Made by a program: the position numbers and the translations under genes. Below the pieces are notes generated by a model. The model was not told where the DNA came from. It was given only the letters and a program-made list of their open reading frames with translations, and searched no databases. Below are positions 1 to 7,815 of a stretch of DNA of 64,000 bases, piece by piece. This DNA comes from Streptomyces roseoviridis (GTDB taxonomy: Bacteria > Actinomycetota > Actinomycetes > Streptomycetales > Streptomycetaceae), in the NCBI RefSeq assembly GCF_039535235.1, contig NZ_BAAAWU010000001.1:992001-1056000 (forward strand), in the 5' to 3' direction. Within the stretch, counting starts at the first letter, position 1. The number at the start of each line of letters is the position of its first letter.

Positions 1-41
1 GCCGCCTCGCGTCCGCACGGGTGCGCCAGGTGCTGTCGTGA
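1..41 (+). CDS. 3' end of an unidentified upstream gene (partial)
   Basis: The frame beginning at base 3 reads RLASARVRQVLS and stops with TGA at 39-41. The peptide has normal Streptomyces codon use and is followed by about 210 bases without coding character before the next gene. It is too short to assign a family. It could equally be a chance open frame. Confidence 0.3.
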   Translation, partial: RLASARVRQVLS

Positions 42-149
42 TCATCATGGGTGATCGGCGGCCCGGCTTCCAAACCGCCCGGGACGCCCTTCGGGCGCAG
101 GGTTTCGGCCACCCCTCGTCCGATCCGCATAACCGCAGGTCAGAGCATA

Positions 150-164
150 TGACAACGGTGTTCA
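150..164. promoter_or_regulatory. Zur-box-like site upstream of the zinc exporter
   Basis: The 15-mer TGACAACGGTGTTCA matches 11 of 15 positions of the actinobacterial Zur consensus TGAAAATGATTTTCA, including both TGA/TCA ends. A second dyad, ACGGT-N7-ACCGT at 155-171, overlaps it. In S. coelicolor Zur is known to activate the zinc exporter gene zitB when zinc is plentiful, so a Zur site in front of this gene fits. The match was judged by eye. Confidence 0.5.
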
Positions 165-255
165 GTACCGTGTTGCGCATACCCCCCACCCGTAGTTCAC
201 TTGCGCATCGGAGACACCACCGAGCACGTCGTCGACACGACCGGGAGGCCTTGTC

Positions 256-1197
256 ATGGGGGCTGGACACGACCACGGGCACAGCCACGGCGGACCGCCG
301 CCGAGCGGCACCGCGGCCCTGGCGTACAGGAACCGGCTGCGGATCGCACTCGGCATCACGCTCTCCGTGATGGTCATCGAGATCGTCGGGGGCGTCCTCG
401 CCGATTCGCTCGCCCTGATCGCCGACGCGGCGCACATGGCGACCGACGCGGTCGGTCTCGCGATGGCGCTGCTCGCCATCCACTTCGCGAACCGGCCTCC
501 GACGGGCAACCGCACCTTCGGCTACGCGCGCGCCGAGATACTCGCGGCGCTGGCGAACTGTCTGCTGCTGCTCGGCGTCGGCGGCTACGTGCTGTACGAG
601 GCGATCCAGCGGTTCGTCGAGCCGGCCGAGACCCGCGGCGGGCTGGCCATCACCTTCGCCCTGGTCGGTCTGGTGGCGAACATCGTCTCCCTCTCGCTGC
701 TGATGCGCGGCCAGAAGGAGAGTCTGAACGTGCGCGGCGCCTACCTGGAGGTCCTCGCCGACGCGCTCGGCTCGGTGACCGTGATCGTCGCCGCGGGCGT
801 CATCCTGCTGACGGGCTGGCAGTACGCGGACCCGATCGCCTCGATCGTGATCGGCCTGATGATCGTCCCGCGCACCGTCAAACTGCTGCGGGAGACCCTG
901 GACGTGCTCCTGGAGGCCGCCCCGAAGGGCGTCGACATGGCCGAGGTGCGCCGGCACATCCTGGAGCTGCCGGGCGTCGAGGACGTGCACGACCTGCACG
1001 CCTGGACGATCACCTCGGGGATGCCGGTGCTGTCCGCGCACGTGGTCGTCGGCCAGGACACCCTGGACGCGGTGGGCCACGAGAAGCTGCTGCACGACCT
1101 CCAGGGGTGCCTGGGCTCCCACTTCGACGTCGAGCACTGCACCTTCCAGCTGGAGCCGGCCGGTCACGCCGAGCACGAGGCCAAGCTGTGCCTGTGA
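256..1197 (+). CDS. zitB: Cation diffusion facilitator zinc exporter (ZitB/CzcD type)
   Basis: 313-residue CDF antiporter that should export Zn(2+) (perhaps also Cd or Co) across the cytoplasmic membrane in exchange for protons. The N-terminus has a His-rich stretch (HDHGHSH, residues 5-11), six hydrophobic segments follow (about 28-205), and the cytoplasmic metallochaperone-like domain ends in a Cys-containing tail (EAKLCL). The TM2 site H60-x3-D64 is intact. The TM5 site reads E165-x3-D169 where CDF proteins usually have His-x3-Asp. The ATG at 256 has GGGAGG about 10 nt upstream. A Zur-box-like sequence at 150-164 suggests zinc-dependent control. The next-but-one gene is idi, the same neighbourhood I recall for S. 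coelicolor zitB. Confidence 0.88.
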   Translation: MGAGHDHGHSHGGPPPSGTAALAYRNRLRIALGITLSVMVIEIVGGVLADSLALIADAAHMATDAVGLAMALLAIHFANRPPTGNRTFGYARAEILAALANCLLLLGVGGYVLYEAIQRFVEPAETRGGLAITFALVGLVANIVSLSLLMRGQKESLNVRGAYLEVLADALGSVTVIVAAGVILLTGWQYADPIASIVIGLMIVPRTVKLLRETLDVLLEAAPKGVDMAEVRRHILELPGVEDVHDLHAWTITSGMPVLSAHVVVGQDTLDAVGHEKLLHDLQGCLGSHFDVEHCTFQLEPAGHAEHEAKLCL

Positions 1198-1409
1198 GCG
1201 GCTGCTAGCCTGGGCGCGACAGACGTGGCAGGGAGAGGAGCTGAGGTTGATGACCGTCGCGACGGTGGCCGCCCACGGCGGCGGCGCCCGGTTCAGCCTC
1301 AGCTTCCGGGTCTCCCGGCCGATCTGACGTTCTCCGTCGGCCCCGGCGCCCGCCGCCGGATCCGGCGTTCTCCGTCGGCCGGGGACCCCTCCATCAAGGG
1401 ATTCCCACG

Positions 1410-2675
1410 TTGTCCGACAACGACATCACCACCCAGGCGCTTCACGACGCCTTCTTCGCCCTGCACCACGGCCTGCCGCGCCAGGGCCCCGGCTCCGACA
1501 CCACCACCCGCCGGCTGCTCGCCCTGGCCGGCCCGCTGCCCGCGCGCCCGCGCGTGCTCGACCTCGGCTGCCGCCCCGGCCGCTCCGCGCTGCTGCTCGC
1601 CGCCGAGGCGGGCGCGCAGGTGACCGCGGTCGACCTGCACGAGCCGTTCCTGGCCGAGCTGCGCAAGGCCGCCGCCGCCCGCGGGCTCGACGAGCGGATC
1701 CGGACCCTGCGCGCCGACATGGGCGCGCTGGGGGACCTGCCCGACGGCGCCTTCGACCTGGTCTGGGCCGAGAGCTCGGCCTACGCGATCGGCTTCGACC
1801 GGGCCCTGGCCGAGTGGCGCCGGCTGCTCGCGCCCGGAGGGACCCTGGTCCTCACCGAGTGCGAGTGGACGACCGAGGAGCCGGGCCCGGTGGCCCGCGC
1901 CTTCTGGGAGCGGCACTACCGGCTCCGTACCACCGCGGAGAACACGGCCGCCGCGATCGCCGCCGGCTATCACGTCCTCGGGACCGTACGGCAGCCCGAG
2001 AGCGACTGGGACGCGTACTACGGCCCGCTCGCCGAGCGGGCCGCGGCCGCCGATCCCGCCGCGCCCGGGATGGCGGCGGCGCTGGCCGCGACCCGGGAGG
2101 AGCTGGAGCTGCGCCGTGAGCACGGCGGCGACTACGGCTACACCGGCTACGCCCTGCGGCCCGCCGACGCCCGCTGGCGGACCCGCCCGGAGACGGCGGC
2201 CGACCTCGCGGCGGTACGGCGGGTGGAGGCCGGCGCCTTCCCGACCGAGGCGGAGGCGGATCTGGTGGACGCGCTGCGACGGGACCCGGAGGCGTGGCTC
2301 CCGGGCCTGTCGTACGTCGCGGAGGCCCCGGACGGCACGGTCGCGGCGCACGCCCTGATCACCCGCTGTCATGTGGACGGCGTCCCGGCGGCGGCGCTCG
2401 CTCCCGTCGCGGTCGCCCCCGCGCACCAGCGCCGGGGCGCCGGGGAGGCCGTCGTGCGGGCCGTGCTCGACGCGGCGCGGCTGCGCGGGGAGGGGTTCGT
2501 CCTCGTGCTCGGCCATCCGGAGTACTACCCACGGTTCGGGTTCGTACGTGCGTCCGCGTACGGGATCAAGCCAGCCTTCGAGGTTCCCGACGAGGCGATG
2601 ATGGCCCTCGACCTCGGCGGCTCCGACGCCGTGACCAGGGGCACGATCTCGTATCCGGCGGCTTTCGGGATCTGA
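1410..2675 (+). CDS. SAM-dependent methyltransferase fused to a GNAT N-acetyltransferase
   Basis: 421-residue two-domain protein. Residues about 1-250 form a class I methyltransferase: motif I VLDLGCRPG (49-57), an acidic end of strand 2 (TAVDLHEP), and the post-motif segment RLLAPGGTLVLTECE. Residues about 255-421 form a GNAT fold with the acetyl-CoA loop VAPAHQRRGAGE and the YPRFGF motif typical of the YhbS-like branch. The TTG at 1410 is preferred because CAAGGG lies about 10 nt upstream and MSDNDITT starts the conserved N-terminus. Substrates are unknown; the methyltransferase half resembles SAM enzymes acting on small molecules. The fusion implies that the two modifications act in one pathway. 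It stands alone between zitB and idi. Confidence 0.8.
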   Translation: MSDNDITTQALHDAFFALHHGLPRQGPGSDTTTRRLLALAGPLPARPRVLDLGCRPGRSALLLAAEAGAQVTAVDLHEPFLAELRKAAAARGLDERIRTLRADMGALGDLPDGAFDLVWAESSAYAIGFDRALAEWRRLLAPGGTLVLTECEWTTEEPGPVARAFWERHYRLRTTAENTAAAIAAGYHVLGTVRQPESDWDAYYGPLAERAAAADPAAPGMAAALAATREELELRREHGGDYGYTGYALRPADARWRTRPETAADLAAVRRVEAGAFPTEAEADLVDALRRDPEAWLPGLSYVAEAPDGTVAAHALITRCHVDGVPAAALAPVAVAPAHQRRGAGEAVVRAVLDAARLRGEGFVLVLGHPEYYPRFGFVRASAYGIKPAFEVPDEAMMALDLGGSDAVTRGTISYPAAFGI

Positions 2676-2810
2676 CGAGAGCGCCGCTCCCGCCGCGCCG
2701 GATGTACTCCGGTGCGGTGGGAGCGGCCATGTCCGGACGCCGAAGTACGGACAAGCCGGTTTTGTACGGCAGACTGAGGTCGCCCCTCAGGGCGAGGACC
2801 GAAGCGAAGG

Positions 2811-3425
2811 ATGGGTATGCCGACCACACAAGCCCCCGCGGCCCACAGCTCCTCGAACGGCGGCCGGGCCGTCGCGGCCGAGGCGCCGATCATGCTCGAA
2901 CTGGTCGACGAGGACGGCGTCACGATCGGCACGGCGGAGAAGCTCGCCGCGCACCAGGCGCCCGGGCAGCTGCACCGTGCCTTCTCGGTCTTCCTCTTCG
3001 ACGAGGCGGGGCGGCTGCTGCTCCAGCGGCGCGCGCTCGGCAAGTACCACTCCCCCGGCGTGTGGTCGAACACCTGCTGCGGTCACCCCTACCCGGGCGA
3101 GGCGCCGTTCGCGGCGGCCGCCCGGCGCACCTTCGAGGAGCTGGGCGTCTCGCCCTCGCTGCTCGCGGAGGCGGGGACGGTCCGCTACAACCACCCGGAC
3201 CCGGCGTCGGGCCTGGTGGAGCAGGAGTTCAACCACCTCTTCGTCGGCCTGGTGCAGTCGGACGTGCGGCCGGATCCGGAGGAGGTCGAGGAGACCGCCT
3301 TCGTGACCGCGGCCGAGCTCACCGAGCGCCACGCGGCCGCGCCGTTCTCCGCCTGGTTCATGACGGTGCTCGACGCGGCGCGTCCGGCGATCAAGGAGCT
3401 GACGGGTCCGGCCGGGGGCTGGTGA
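2811..3425 (+). CDS. idi: Isopentenyl-diphosphate delta-isomerase, type I
   Basis: Interconverts isopentenyl diphosphate and dimethylallyl diphosphate for terpenoid, quinone and carotenoid synthesis. The Nudix-type fold is clear: the active-site segment WSNTCCGHPYPGE (Cys90, His92), the Nudix-like helix RRTFEELG (about 105-112), and EQEFNHLFVG, which holds the second catalytic Glu. Length (204 aa) is normal for actinobacteria. Two in-frame ATGs exist, at 2811 and 2817. AAGGA overlaps the first, so the ATG at 2817, with normal spacing, is the more likely start. The 3' end overlaps the convergent anti-sigma-type gene by 35 bp. Confidence 0.92.
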   Translation: MGMPTTQAPAAHSSSNGGRAVAAEAPIMLELVDEDGVTIGTAEKLAAHQAPGQLHRAFSVFLFDEAGRLLLQRRALGKYHSPGVWSNTCCGHPYPGEAPFAAAARRTFEELGVSPSLLAEAGTVRYNHPDPASGLVEQEFNHLFVGLVQSDVRPDPEEVEETAFVTAAELTERHAAAPFSAWFMTVLDAARPAIKELTGPAGGW

Positions 3426-4008
3426 CTCCGGGGACTCCGGGCGCGGTGCCGGTGCCCGCGACGGTCCCGGTGCCGGTGCCCGCGACGGTACCGAGGCCGG
3501 GCAGGGGGCCCGGCATCGCGCCCGGCACCACCGGGCCGGGCGGCGCCCCGCCGGGGACGAACGGGTTCAGCGGCAGCGCCGCCCAGATGATCTTGCCGCC
3601 GCTCGCGGTGTGCTCGACGTCGCAGGCGCCGCCGGACTCCAGCGCGATCTCCCGGACGAGCAGCAGTCCGCGCCCGCCCGTCTGACCCCAGTCCGCTTCC
3701 AGGGCCTTGGGCCGGTAGGGGTGGTTGTCCTCGACGGACACCCGCACCCACTCCGCCCCGATCGCCACCTCCACCGCTATCTCCGGCGAGAGCAGCGCGG
3801 CGTGCTTGACCGCGTTGGTGACCAGCTCGGAGACGATGAGGAGCAGTCCCTGGACGGTGTCGTCGTGGACCGGAACGCTCTGCCTGATGAGGAGGTCACG
3901 GACGGCGTGCCGGGCCTGCGGCACGGAGACGTCGACCGCGGGAGCGGTGAAGCGCCAGACCCCTTCGTAGGACGGTGGCCGGGCGGGGACGCTCCCGCGG
4001 CTCTCCAT
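3391..4008 (-). CDS. Anti-sigma-type ATP-binding protein (HATPase_c, RsbW/SpoIIAB-like)
   Basis: About 205 residues. The GHKL ATPase boxes are visible: N box LLLIVSELVTNAVKHA, G1 box VEDNHP, and G2 box GGRGLLLVRE. Streptomyces has dozens of such stand-alone kinases that act as anti-sigma factors or phosphorylate anti-anti-sigma proteins. I place the start at the ATG at 4008 (MESRGS) because GGGAG precedes it by about 7 nt; an ATG at 4101 would add 31 residues. The C-terminal tail of about 60 residues is low-complexity Pro/Gly/Thr/Val, made by a short tandem DNA repeat around 3440-3490, and is probably disordered. Partner sigma or anti-anti-sigma genes are not nearby. Confidence 0.8.
   Translation of the reverse strand: MESRGSVPARPPSYEGVWRFTAPAVDVSVPQARHAVRDLLIRQSVPVHDDTVQGLLLIVSELVTNAVKHAALLSPEIAVEVAIGAEWVRVSVEDNHPYRPKALEADWGQTGGRGLLLVREIALESGGACDVEHTASGGKIIWAALPLNPFVPGGAPPGPVVPGAMPGPLPGLGTVAGTGTGTVAGTGTAPGVPGVTSPRPDPSAP
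3440..3495. repeat. Tandem repeat coding for a Gly-Thr-Val tail
   Basis: The motif GGTGCCGGTGCCCGCGACG recurs with small changes. It lies inside the 3' end of the anti-sigma-type gene and gives the repeated Gly-Thr-Val-Ala peptide. Slippage here would lengthen or shorten the tail without touching the ATPase domain. Confidence 0.6.
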
Positions 4009-4138
4009 AGTCCGGCTCCCGCCCTCGTGCTCGATTGTCGCCACGGGTCGAGTCTTGGGAATCCGCCGGTGCGGCTCGGGATACTGACCAGAAATCGACA
4101 CTTATCGATCGACTTCTGATCGGGTGAGTATGCCAACG

Positions 4139-4795
4139 TCAGTTGTTCGACTGCTCCTGACCCTCCGCTGACGACTTCGGAAGATTGGCGTCCGGTGTGA
4201 CCATACTGACGATACGGCGGCCCCCCACCCCCATCGCGATCAGGCCCAGTCCGTCGAAGAGCAGCGCGAGCGAGAAGAAGGTCCCGAGGACGTACCGGCT
4301 GCTGTCCGGCCAGTCGAAGAGCACCAGCAGACCGAGCAGCAGACCGAAGGCGCCCTGCAGCAGGGTCCAACCGAACTGCGGTCCGCGCACCACCACGCTC
4401 CCGACCAGCCGGAACACCCCGCCCGTCAGGAAGAGCAGGGCCGCGAACATGGTCAGCGCCTCGGCCGAGCCCTCCGGGTGCCGGATGACGACCAGGCCCG
4501 CCGCGATGTTCAGCGCGGCCACCACCACCGCCAGCCAGAAGTAGTTGCTGCCGCGCGACTCGATGGCGTGCAGCAGGCCGACGGCCCCGCCGATCAGCAG
4601 CAGCCAGCCGAAGAGCAGCATGGAGGTCAGGGTCGCGACCCCGGTGTAGACCAGACCGACGACACCGGCGAGCACCAGCAGGACGCCGAGGGCGGCCAGC
4701 CAGCCGAAACTGCGGCTGAGCTTCCGTCCCTCACGGGCGAGCTCGTCCCTCGTGAGATCCGCCGTCCCCTTCGGGGGCGTGTCCTTGCGGGCCAT
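4139..4795 (-). CDS. HdeD/DUF308-family membrane protein
   Basis: 218 residues with a charged cytoplasmic N-terminus (1-30) and six predicted membrane helices between about 32 and 195, arranged as three hairpins. Glycine-rich helices such as LLIGGAVGLLHAI are typical of the HdeD family (in E. coli linked to acid resistance). The C-terminal 20 residues are polar. The molecular function in Streptomyces is unknown. The gene is divergent from the enoyl-CoA hydratase at 4861 with a 65-bp gap. TCGTACGATC lies in that gap. Confidence 0.75.
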   Translation of the reverse strand: MARKDTPPKGTADLTRDELAREGRKLSRSFGWLAALGVLLVLAGVVGLVYTGVATLTSMLLFGWLLLIGGAVGLLHAIESRGSNYFWLAVVVAALNIAAGLVVIRHPEGSAEALTMFAALLFLTGGVFRLVGSVVVRGPQFGWTLLQGAFGLLLGLLVLFDWPDSSRYVLGTFFSLALLFDGLGLIAMGVGGRRIVSMVTPDANLPKSSAEGQEQSNN

Positions 4796-4847
4796 GGGCG
4801 TCTCCTCCTCGCACCCCCTACCCGATCGTACGGAGCGGCGGCCCGGA

Positions 4848-4853
4848 TAGCAT
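4848..4853 (+). promoter_or_regulatory. -10 hexamer TAGCAT; leaderless start for the hydratase gene
   Basis: TAGCAT fits the Streptomyces -10 pattern (TANNNT) and ends 7 nt before the ATG at 4861, so transcription would begin at or next to the start codon. No ribosome binding site precedes this ATG. Confidence 0.5.
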
Positions 4854-4860
4854 CCCGCGC

Positions 4861-5604
4861 ATGGAGCCGCAGCTGACCGTCAGCGTCGCCGACGAGGTCG
4901 CCACCGTCGTCATCGACAACCCCGCCAAGCGCAACGCCATGACCGCCGGCATGTGGCGGTCGCTGCCCGGGCTGCTCGCCCCGCTCGCCGCCGACCCGTC
5001 GGTGCGCGCCCTGGTGCTGACCGGCGCGGGCGAGACCTTCTGCGCCGGCGCCGACATCTCGACGCTGCGTGAGCCGGGCGACGAACAGCAGGCGCTCGCG
5101 GTCCGGGCCGAGGAGGCGCTCGCCGCCTTCCCCAAGCCCACCCTCGCCGCCGTCCGCGGCTTCTGCGTCGGCGGCGGCAGCCAGCTCGCCGCCGCCTGTG
5201 ACCTCCGGTTCGCCGAGGAGGGCGCGCGCTTCGGGGTCACCCCGGCGAAGCTCGGCATCGTCTATCCCGCCTCCTCGACCCGCCGACTGACCGCCCTCGT
5301 CGGCCCCTCGGCCGCCAAGTTCCTGCTGTTCTCCGGCGAGTTCGTCGACACCGAGCGGGCGCTGCGGACCGGACTCGTCGACGAGGTGCACCCGGTGGGC
5401 GAACTGGACAAGCGGGTCGCCGAGTTCACCCGTACCCTCGTGTCCCGCTCGCTGCTCACCCAGGCCGCCGCCAAGGAGTTCGCGGACGGCCGCACCGACC
5501 GGGACGGGCACTGGGCCGAGCAGGCGCAGGGCAGCGGCGACACCGCGGAGGGGGTCGCCGCCTTCCTGGAGGGCCGCGCGGCCCGCTTCACCTACGGGCG
5601 CTGA
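4861..5604 (+). CDS. Enoyl-CoA hydratase/isomerase family protein
   Basis: 247-residue crotonase-fold enzyme. The oxyanion-hole motifs are present: AGETFCAGADISTL (about 58-71) and RGFCVGGGSQLAAACDLRFA (about 99-118), followed by GVTPAKLGIVYP. The second-helix Glu of true hydratases is replaced by a Ser/Ala-rich stretch, so isomerase, hydrolase or other crotonase chemistry is possible. It is not in an operon: the next gene converges on it, with a hairpin between the two stop codons. Its promoter appears to be leaderless. Confidence 0.82.
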   Translation: MEPQLTVSVADEVATVVIDNPAKRNAMTAGMWRSLPGLLAPLAADPSVRALVLTGAGETFCAGADISTLREPGDEQQALAVRAEEALAAFPKPTLAAVRGFCVGGGSQLAAACDLRFAEEGARFGVTPAKLGIVYPASSTRRLTALVGPSAAKFLLFSGEFVDTERALRTGLVDEVHPVGELDKRVAEFTRTLVSRSLLTQAAAKEFADGRTDRDGHWAEQAQGSGDTAEGVAAFLEGRAARFTYGR

Positions 5605-5630
5605 GCGCGCCGGGGCCGCCCGGGCTCAGC
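5600..5630. terminator. Bidirectional hairpin spanning both stop codons
   Basis: GCTGAGC (5600-5606) and GCTCAGC (5624-5630) are complementary arms around a GC-rich centre. The hairpin includes the TGA of the hydratase gene and the TGA of the convergent PfpI gene. There is no clear T tract, as is common for Streptomyces terminators. Confidence 0.45.
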
Positions 5631-6270
5631 CCTCGGTGGCCAGGGAGGCCGTGCTGACGCCACGCCACCTGGCGACCAGGTGCGCCGGGGCCTTCTCCGG
5701 CGAGCCCGCGTCGTACGGGGGCTGCGGGTCGTACTCGGTGAGGAGCTGCACCGTCTGCGCGGCCTCGTCACCGGCGATCCGGCCGAACAGGTGCAGCGCC
5801 ATGTCGATGCCGGAGGAGACGCCCGCCGCGGTGACGTACTTGCCGTCGAAGACGACCCGCTCGCCGGTCGGTTCGGCGCCGAGGGCGCGCAGCTCCTCGT
5901 GGGCGAGCCAGTGGGTGGTGGCGCGGCGGTCCTTCAGGAGACCGGCGGCACCCAGGATCAGGGAGCCGGTGCAGACGGACGTGGTCCAGGTGCTGGTCTC
6001 GTCGGCGGCGCGCAGCCAGGCCCGGGTCTGCGGGTCGTTCATCGCCCGGCGCGAGTCGGGTCCGCCCGGGACGAGGACGACGTCCGGGCGCGGCACGTCG
6101 GTCAGGGCCCGGTCGGCGACGAGCGCGAGGCTGCCCTGGTCGTTCCTGACCGGGCCGGGCTCCCCGGCCACGAGGACGGTCTCGGCTCCGGGCAGCCGGC
6201 CGAGGATCTCGTACGGTCCGACGGCGTCGAGCGCGGTGAAGCCGGGGTAGAGCAGGACGGCGATCTGCAT
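5626..6270 (-). CDS. DJ-1/PfpI family protein
   Basis: 214 residues with the class I glutamine-amidotransferase-like fold. The nucleophile elbow is TTSVCTGSLILGAAGLL with a conserved Cys. A Glu near the N-terminus (YEILG) and the segment RATTHWLAHEEL complete the usual pattern. Members act as glyoxalases, deglycases, proteases or isonitrile hydratases; the sequence most resembles the isonitrile hydratase-like/ThiJ branch. The ATG at 6270 lies 14 nt after the stop of the AraC-type regulator, so the two are probably cotranscribed. A longer open frame upstream is the shadow of that regulator. Confidence 0.82.
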   Translation of the reverse strand: MQIAVLLYPGFTALDAVGPYEILGRLPGAETVLVAGEPGPVRNDQGSLALVADRALTDVPRPDVVLVPGGPDSRRAMNDPQTRAWLRAADETSTWTTSVCTGSLILGAAGLLKDRRATTHWLAHEELRALGAEPTGERVVFDGKYVTAAGVSSGIDMALHLFGRIAGDEAAQTVQLLTEYDPQPPYDAGSPEKAPAHLVARWRGVSTASLATEG

Positions 6271-6284
6271 GGCGGGGGTCCCTT

Positions 6285-7256
6285 TCAGCTGACGGGTGCG
6301 TGGAAGCGGCGCCGGTAGTCCGCCGGAGCGGTGCCGAGCGCCTTGACGAAGGCCCGGCGCATCGCCTCCGGCGTGCCGTATCCGCAGGCGCGGGCGACCT
6401 CCTGGACGCCCTGGACGGACTCCTCGAGGAGCCTGCGGGCGTGTTCGAGGCGTACGCGGTCGACGTAGCGGCCCGGGGTCGTGCCGGTCTCGGCCTGGAA
6501 GGCGCGCGCGAAGTGCCGGGGCGAGAGCCGGGCGCAGGCGGCGAGGGCCTCGACGGACAGATCCGCCTCGGGGTGCTCGGCGATCCACTGCTGGAGGTCC
6601 CGCAGCGGCTCGCGCCGGGCGGTCTGCGCGGCCAGCTGGGCGCTGAACTGCGCCTGGTTTCCGGGCCTGCGCAGGAAGACGACCAGATGGCGGGCGACGG
6701 TGAGGGCCGCGTCCCGGCCCAGGTCCTCCTCGACCAGGGCGAGCGCGAGGTCGATGCCCGCGGTCACCCCGGCGGAGGTGGACAGCCGGCCGTCCCGCAC
6801 GAAGATCGGGTCCGGGTCGACGTCGACCTCCGGGTAGCAGCGGGCGAGGTGGTCGCAGGCGACCCAGTGCGTGGTGGCGCGGTGCCCGTCGAGCAGTCCC
6901 GCCTCCGCGAGCAACAGCGCCCCGGTGCACACCGACACGAGCCGCTCCGCCCGCGGGGCGTGGACGCGCAGCCAGTCCACGAGCGCCGGGTCGGGTGCGC
7001 GGGTCCCCTCGCCGCCGGGGACGAGCAGGGTGTGCGGGGGCCCGTCGGCGACGGCGTCCACGAGCGCGGTGTCGGGCAGCAGCCGCAGTCCGCTGGAGGC
7101 GCGGACCGGGCCGCCGTCCAGGGAGGCGGTTCGGATCGGGTACCCGGCCGGATCACCGGCGGCGCGTCCGGCACCGGCGAACACCTCCACGGGGCCGGTG
7201 ACGTCCAGGCTCTGCACGCCGTCGAAGAGGACGACGAGAACGGGTCGCTGCGTCAT
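6285..7256 (-). CDS. GlxA-type transcriptional regulator (GATase1-like domain plus AraC HTH)
   Basis: About 323 residues. The N-terminal DJ-1/PfpI-like domain (1-180) keeps the elbow VCTGALLLAEAGLL, as in FtrA/CdhR/GlxA regulators where it is thought to sense a ligand. The C-terminal AraC/XylS domain (about 215-320) has the two helix-turn-helix units, with LSPRHFARAFQAETG and ACGYGTPEAMRRAFVKALG recognisable. The start is MTQRPV at 7256; an ATG at 7265 would add three residues. It probably controls the downstream PfpI gene, whose product has the same fold as its sensor domain. Confidence 0.85.
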   Translation of the reverse strand: MTQRPVLVVLFDGVQSLDVTGPVEVFAGAGRAAGDPAGYPIRTASLDGGPVRASSGLRLLPDTALVDAVADGPPHTLLVPGGEGTRAPDPALVDWLRVHAPRAERLVSVCTGALLLAEAGLLDGHRATTHWVACDHLARCYPEVDVDPDPIFVRDGRLSTSAGVTAGIDLALALVEEDLGRDAALTVARHLVVFLRRPGNQAQFSAQLAAQTARREPLRDLQQWIAEHPEADLSVEALAACARLSPRHFARAFQAETGTTPGRYVDRVRLEHARRLLEESVQGVQEVARACGYGTPEAMRRAFVKALGTAPADYRRRFHAPVS

Positions 7257-7265
7257 GGGCCCCAT

Positions 7266-7785
7266 CCTCGGCGGCCGGAGGGAAGGGCCGCAATGACGTG
7301 CTTCCCACCTTTCCTGCCATGGGCCCGGGCGGGAGGACAGGCAGAAGGGCGCCGTCGACGCGGGGCTCCGGACGGAGGGCTCCGTCGGCGCGCGGCTCCG
7401 CGCGGGTGGGCCCGGCGCGGGAGGACTCCGCGCGGCAGGGCTCCGGCACGGGCTCCGCGCGGGTGGGCACGGCGCGGAAGGGCTCCGGACGGGAGGGCCC
7501 GGCACGGGTGGGCTCCGGACGGGAGGGCTCCGGACGGGTGCGTCCGGCACGGGCTCCGCGCGGCAGGGGTCCGGACGGAGGGCCCGGCACGGGAGGGCAC
7601 CGGACGGAGGGCTCCGCGCGGGTGCGCCCGGCACGGGAGGGCTCCGCGCGGCAGGGCTCCGGCACGGGCTCCGCGCGGGTGGGCCCGGCACGGGCTCCGC
7701 GCGGCAGGGTCCGGACGGAGGGCCCGGCACGGGTGGGCTCCGGCGCGAGGGGTGGGCGGCTTCCGGCCGCCCCGGGGATACCCGA
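7266..7785. repeat. Non-coding, degenerate G-rich tandem repeat
   Basis: Units of the type GGGCTCCGCGCGGGTGGGC and GCCCGGCACGGGAGG recur many times between about 7345 and 7745, with spacing that does not keep a reading frame. Long open frames across it are Arg/Gly/Ser/Pro low complexity and I do not call them genes. It separates the AraC-type gene (minus) from the SCO6745-like gene (plus). Confidence 0.7.
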
Positions 7786-7787
7786 CG

Positions 7788-7803
7788 TACCGACCAGTAG
7801 GTA
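7788..7803. promoter_or_regulatory. Palindrome overlapping a -10 element; candidate TetR-type operator
   Basis: TACCGACCAGTAGGTA pairs at 6 of 8 positions and has the ACCGAC/GTnGGT look of TetR-family operators. The overlapping TAAGGT (7802-7807) is a plausible -10 box, 8 nt before the ATG at 7816. A repressor bound here would block the promoter. Confidence 0.4.
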
Positions 7804-7815
7804 AGGTGCGGCTCC

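Noticed and set aside
38..370. Open frame overlapping the zitB start on the same strand
   Set aside because: Arg/His low complexity, shadow of the CDF gene and its leader.
2750..2810. Operator-like TACGGACAAG/TTTTGTACGG pair before idi
   Set aside because: Arms match only partly and spacing is irregular; too weak to claim.
5626..6930. Long frame joining the PfpI gene with upstream sequence
   Set aside because: The upstream part is an out-of-frame shadow of the AraC-type gene; the PfpI protein starts at 6270.
7298..7804. 168-residue frame in the repeat region
   Set aside because: Only Arg/Gly/Ser/Pro repeats, no ribosome binding site, repeats do not keep frame.
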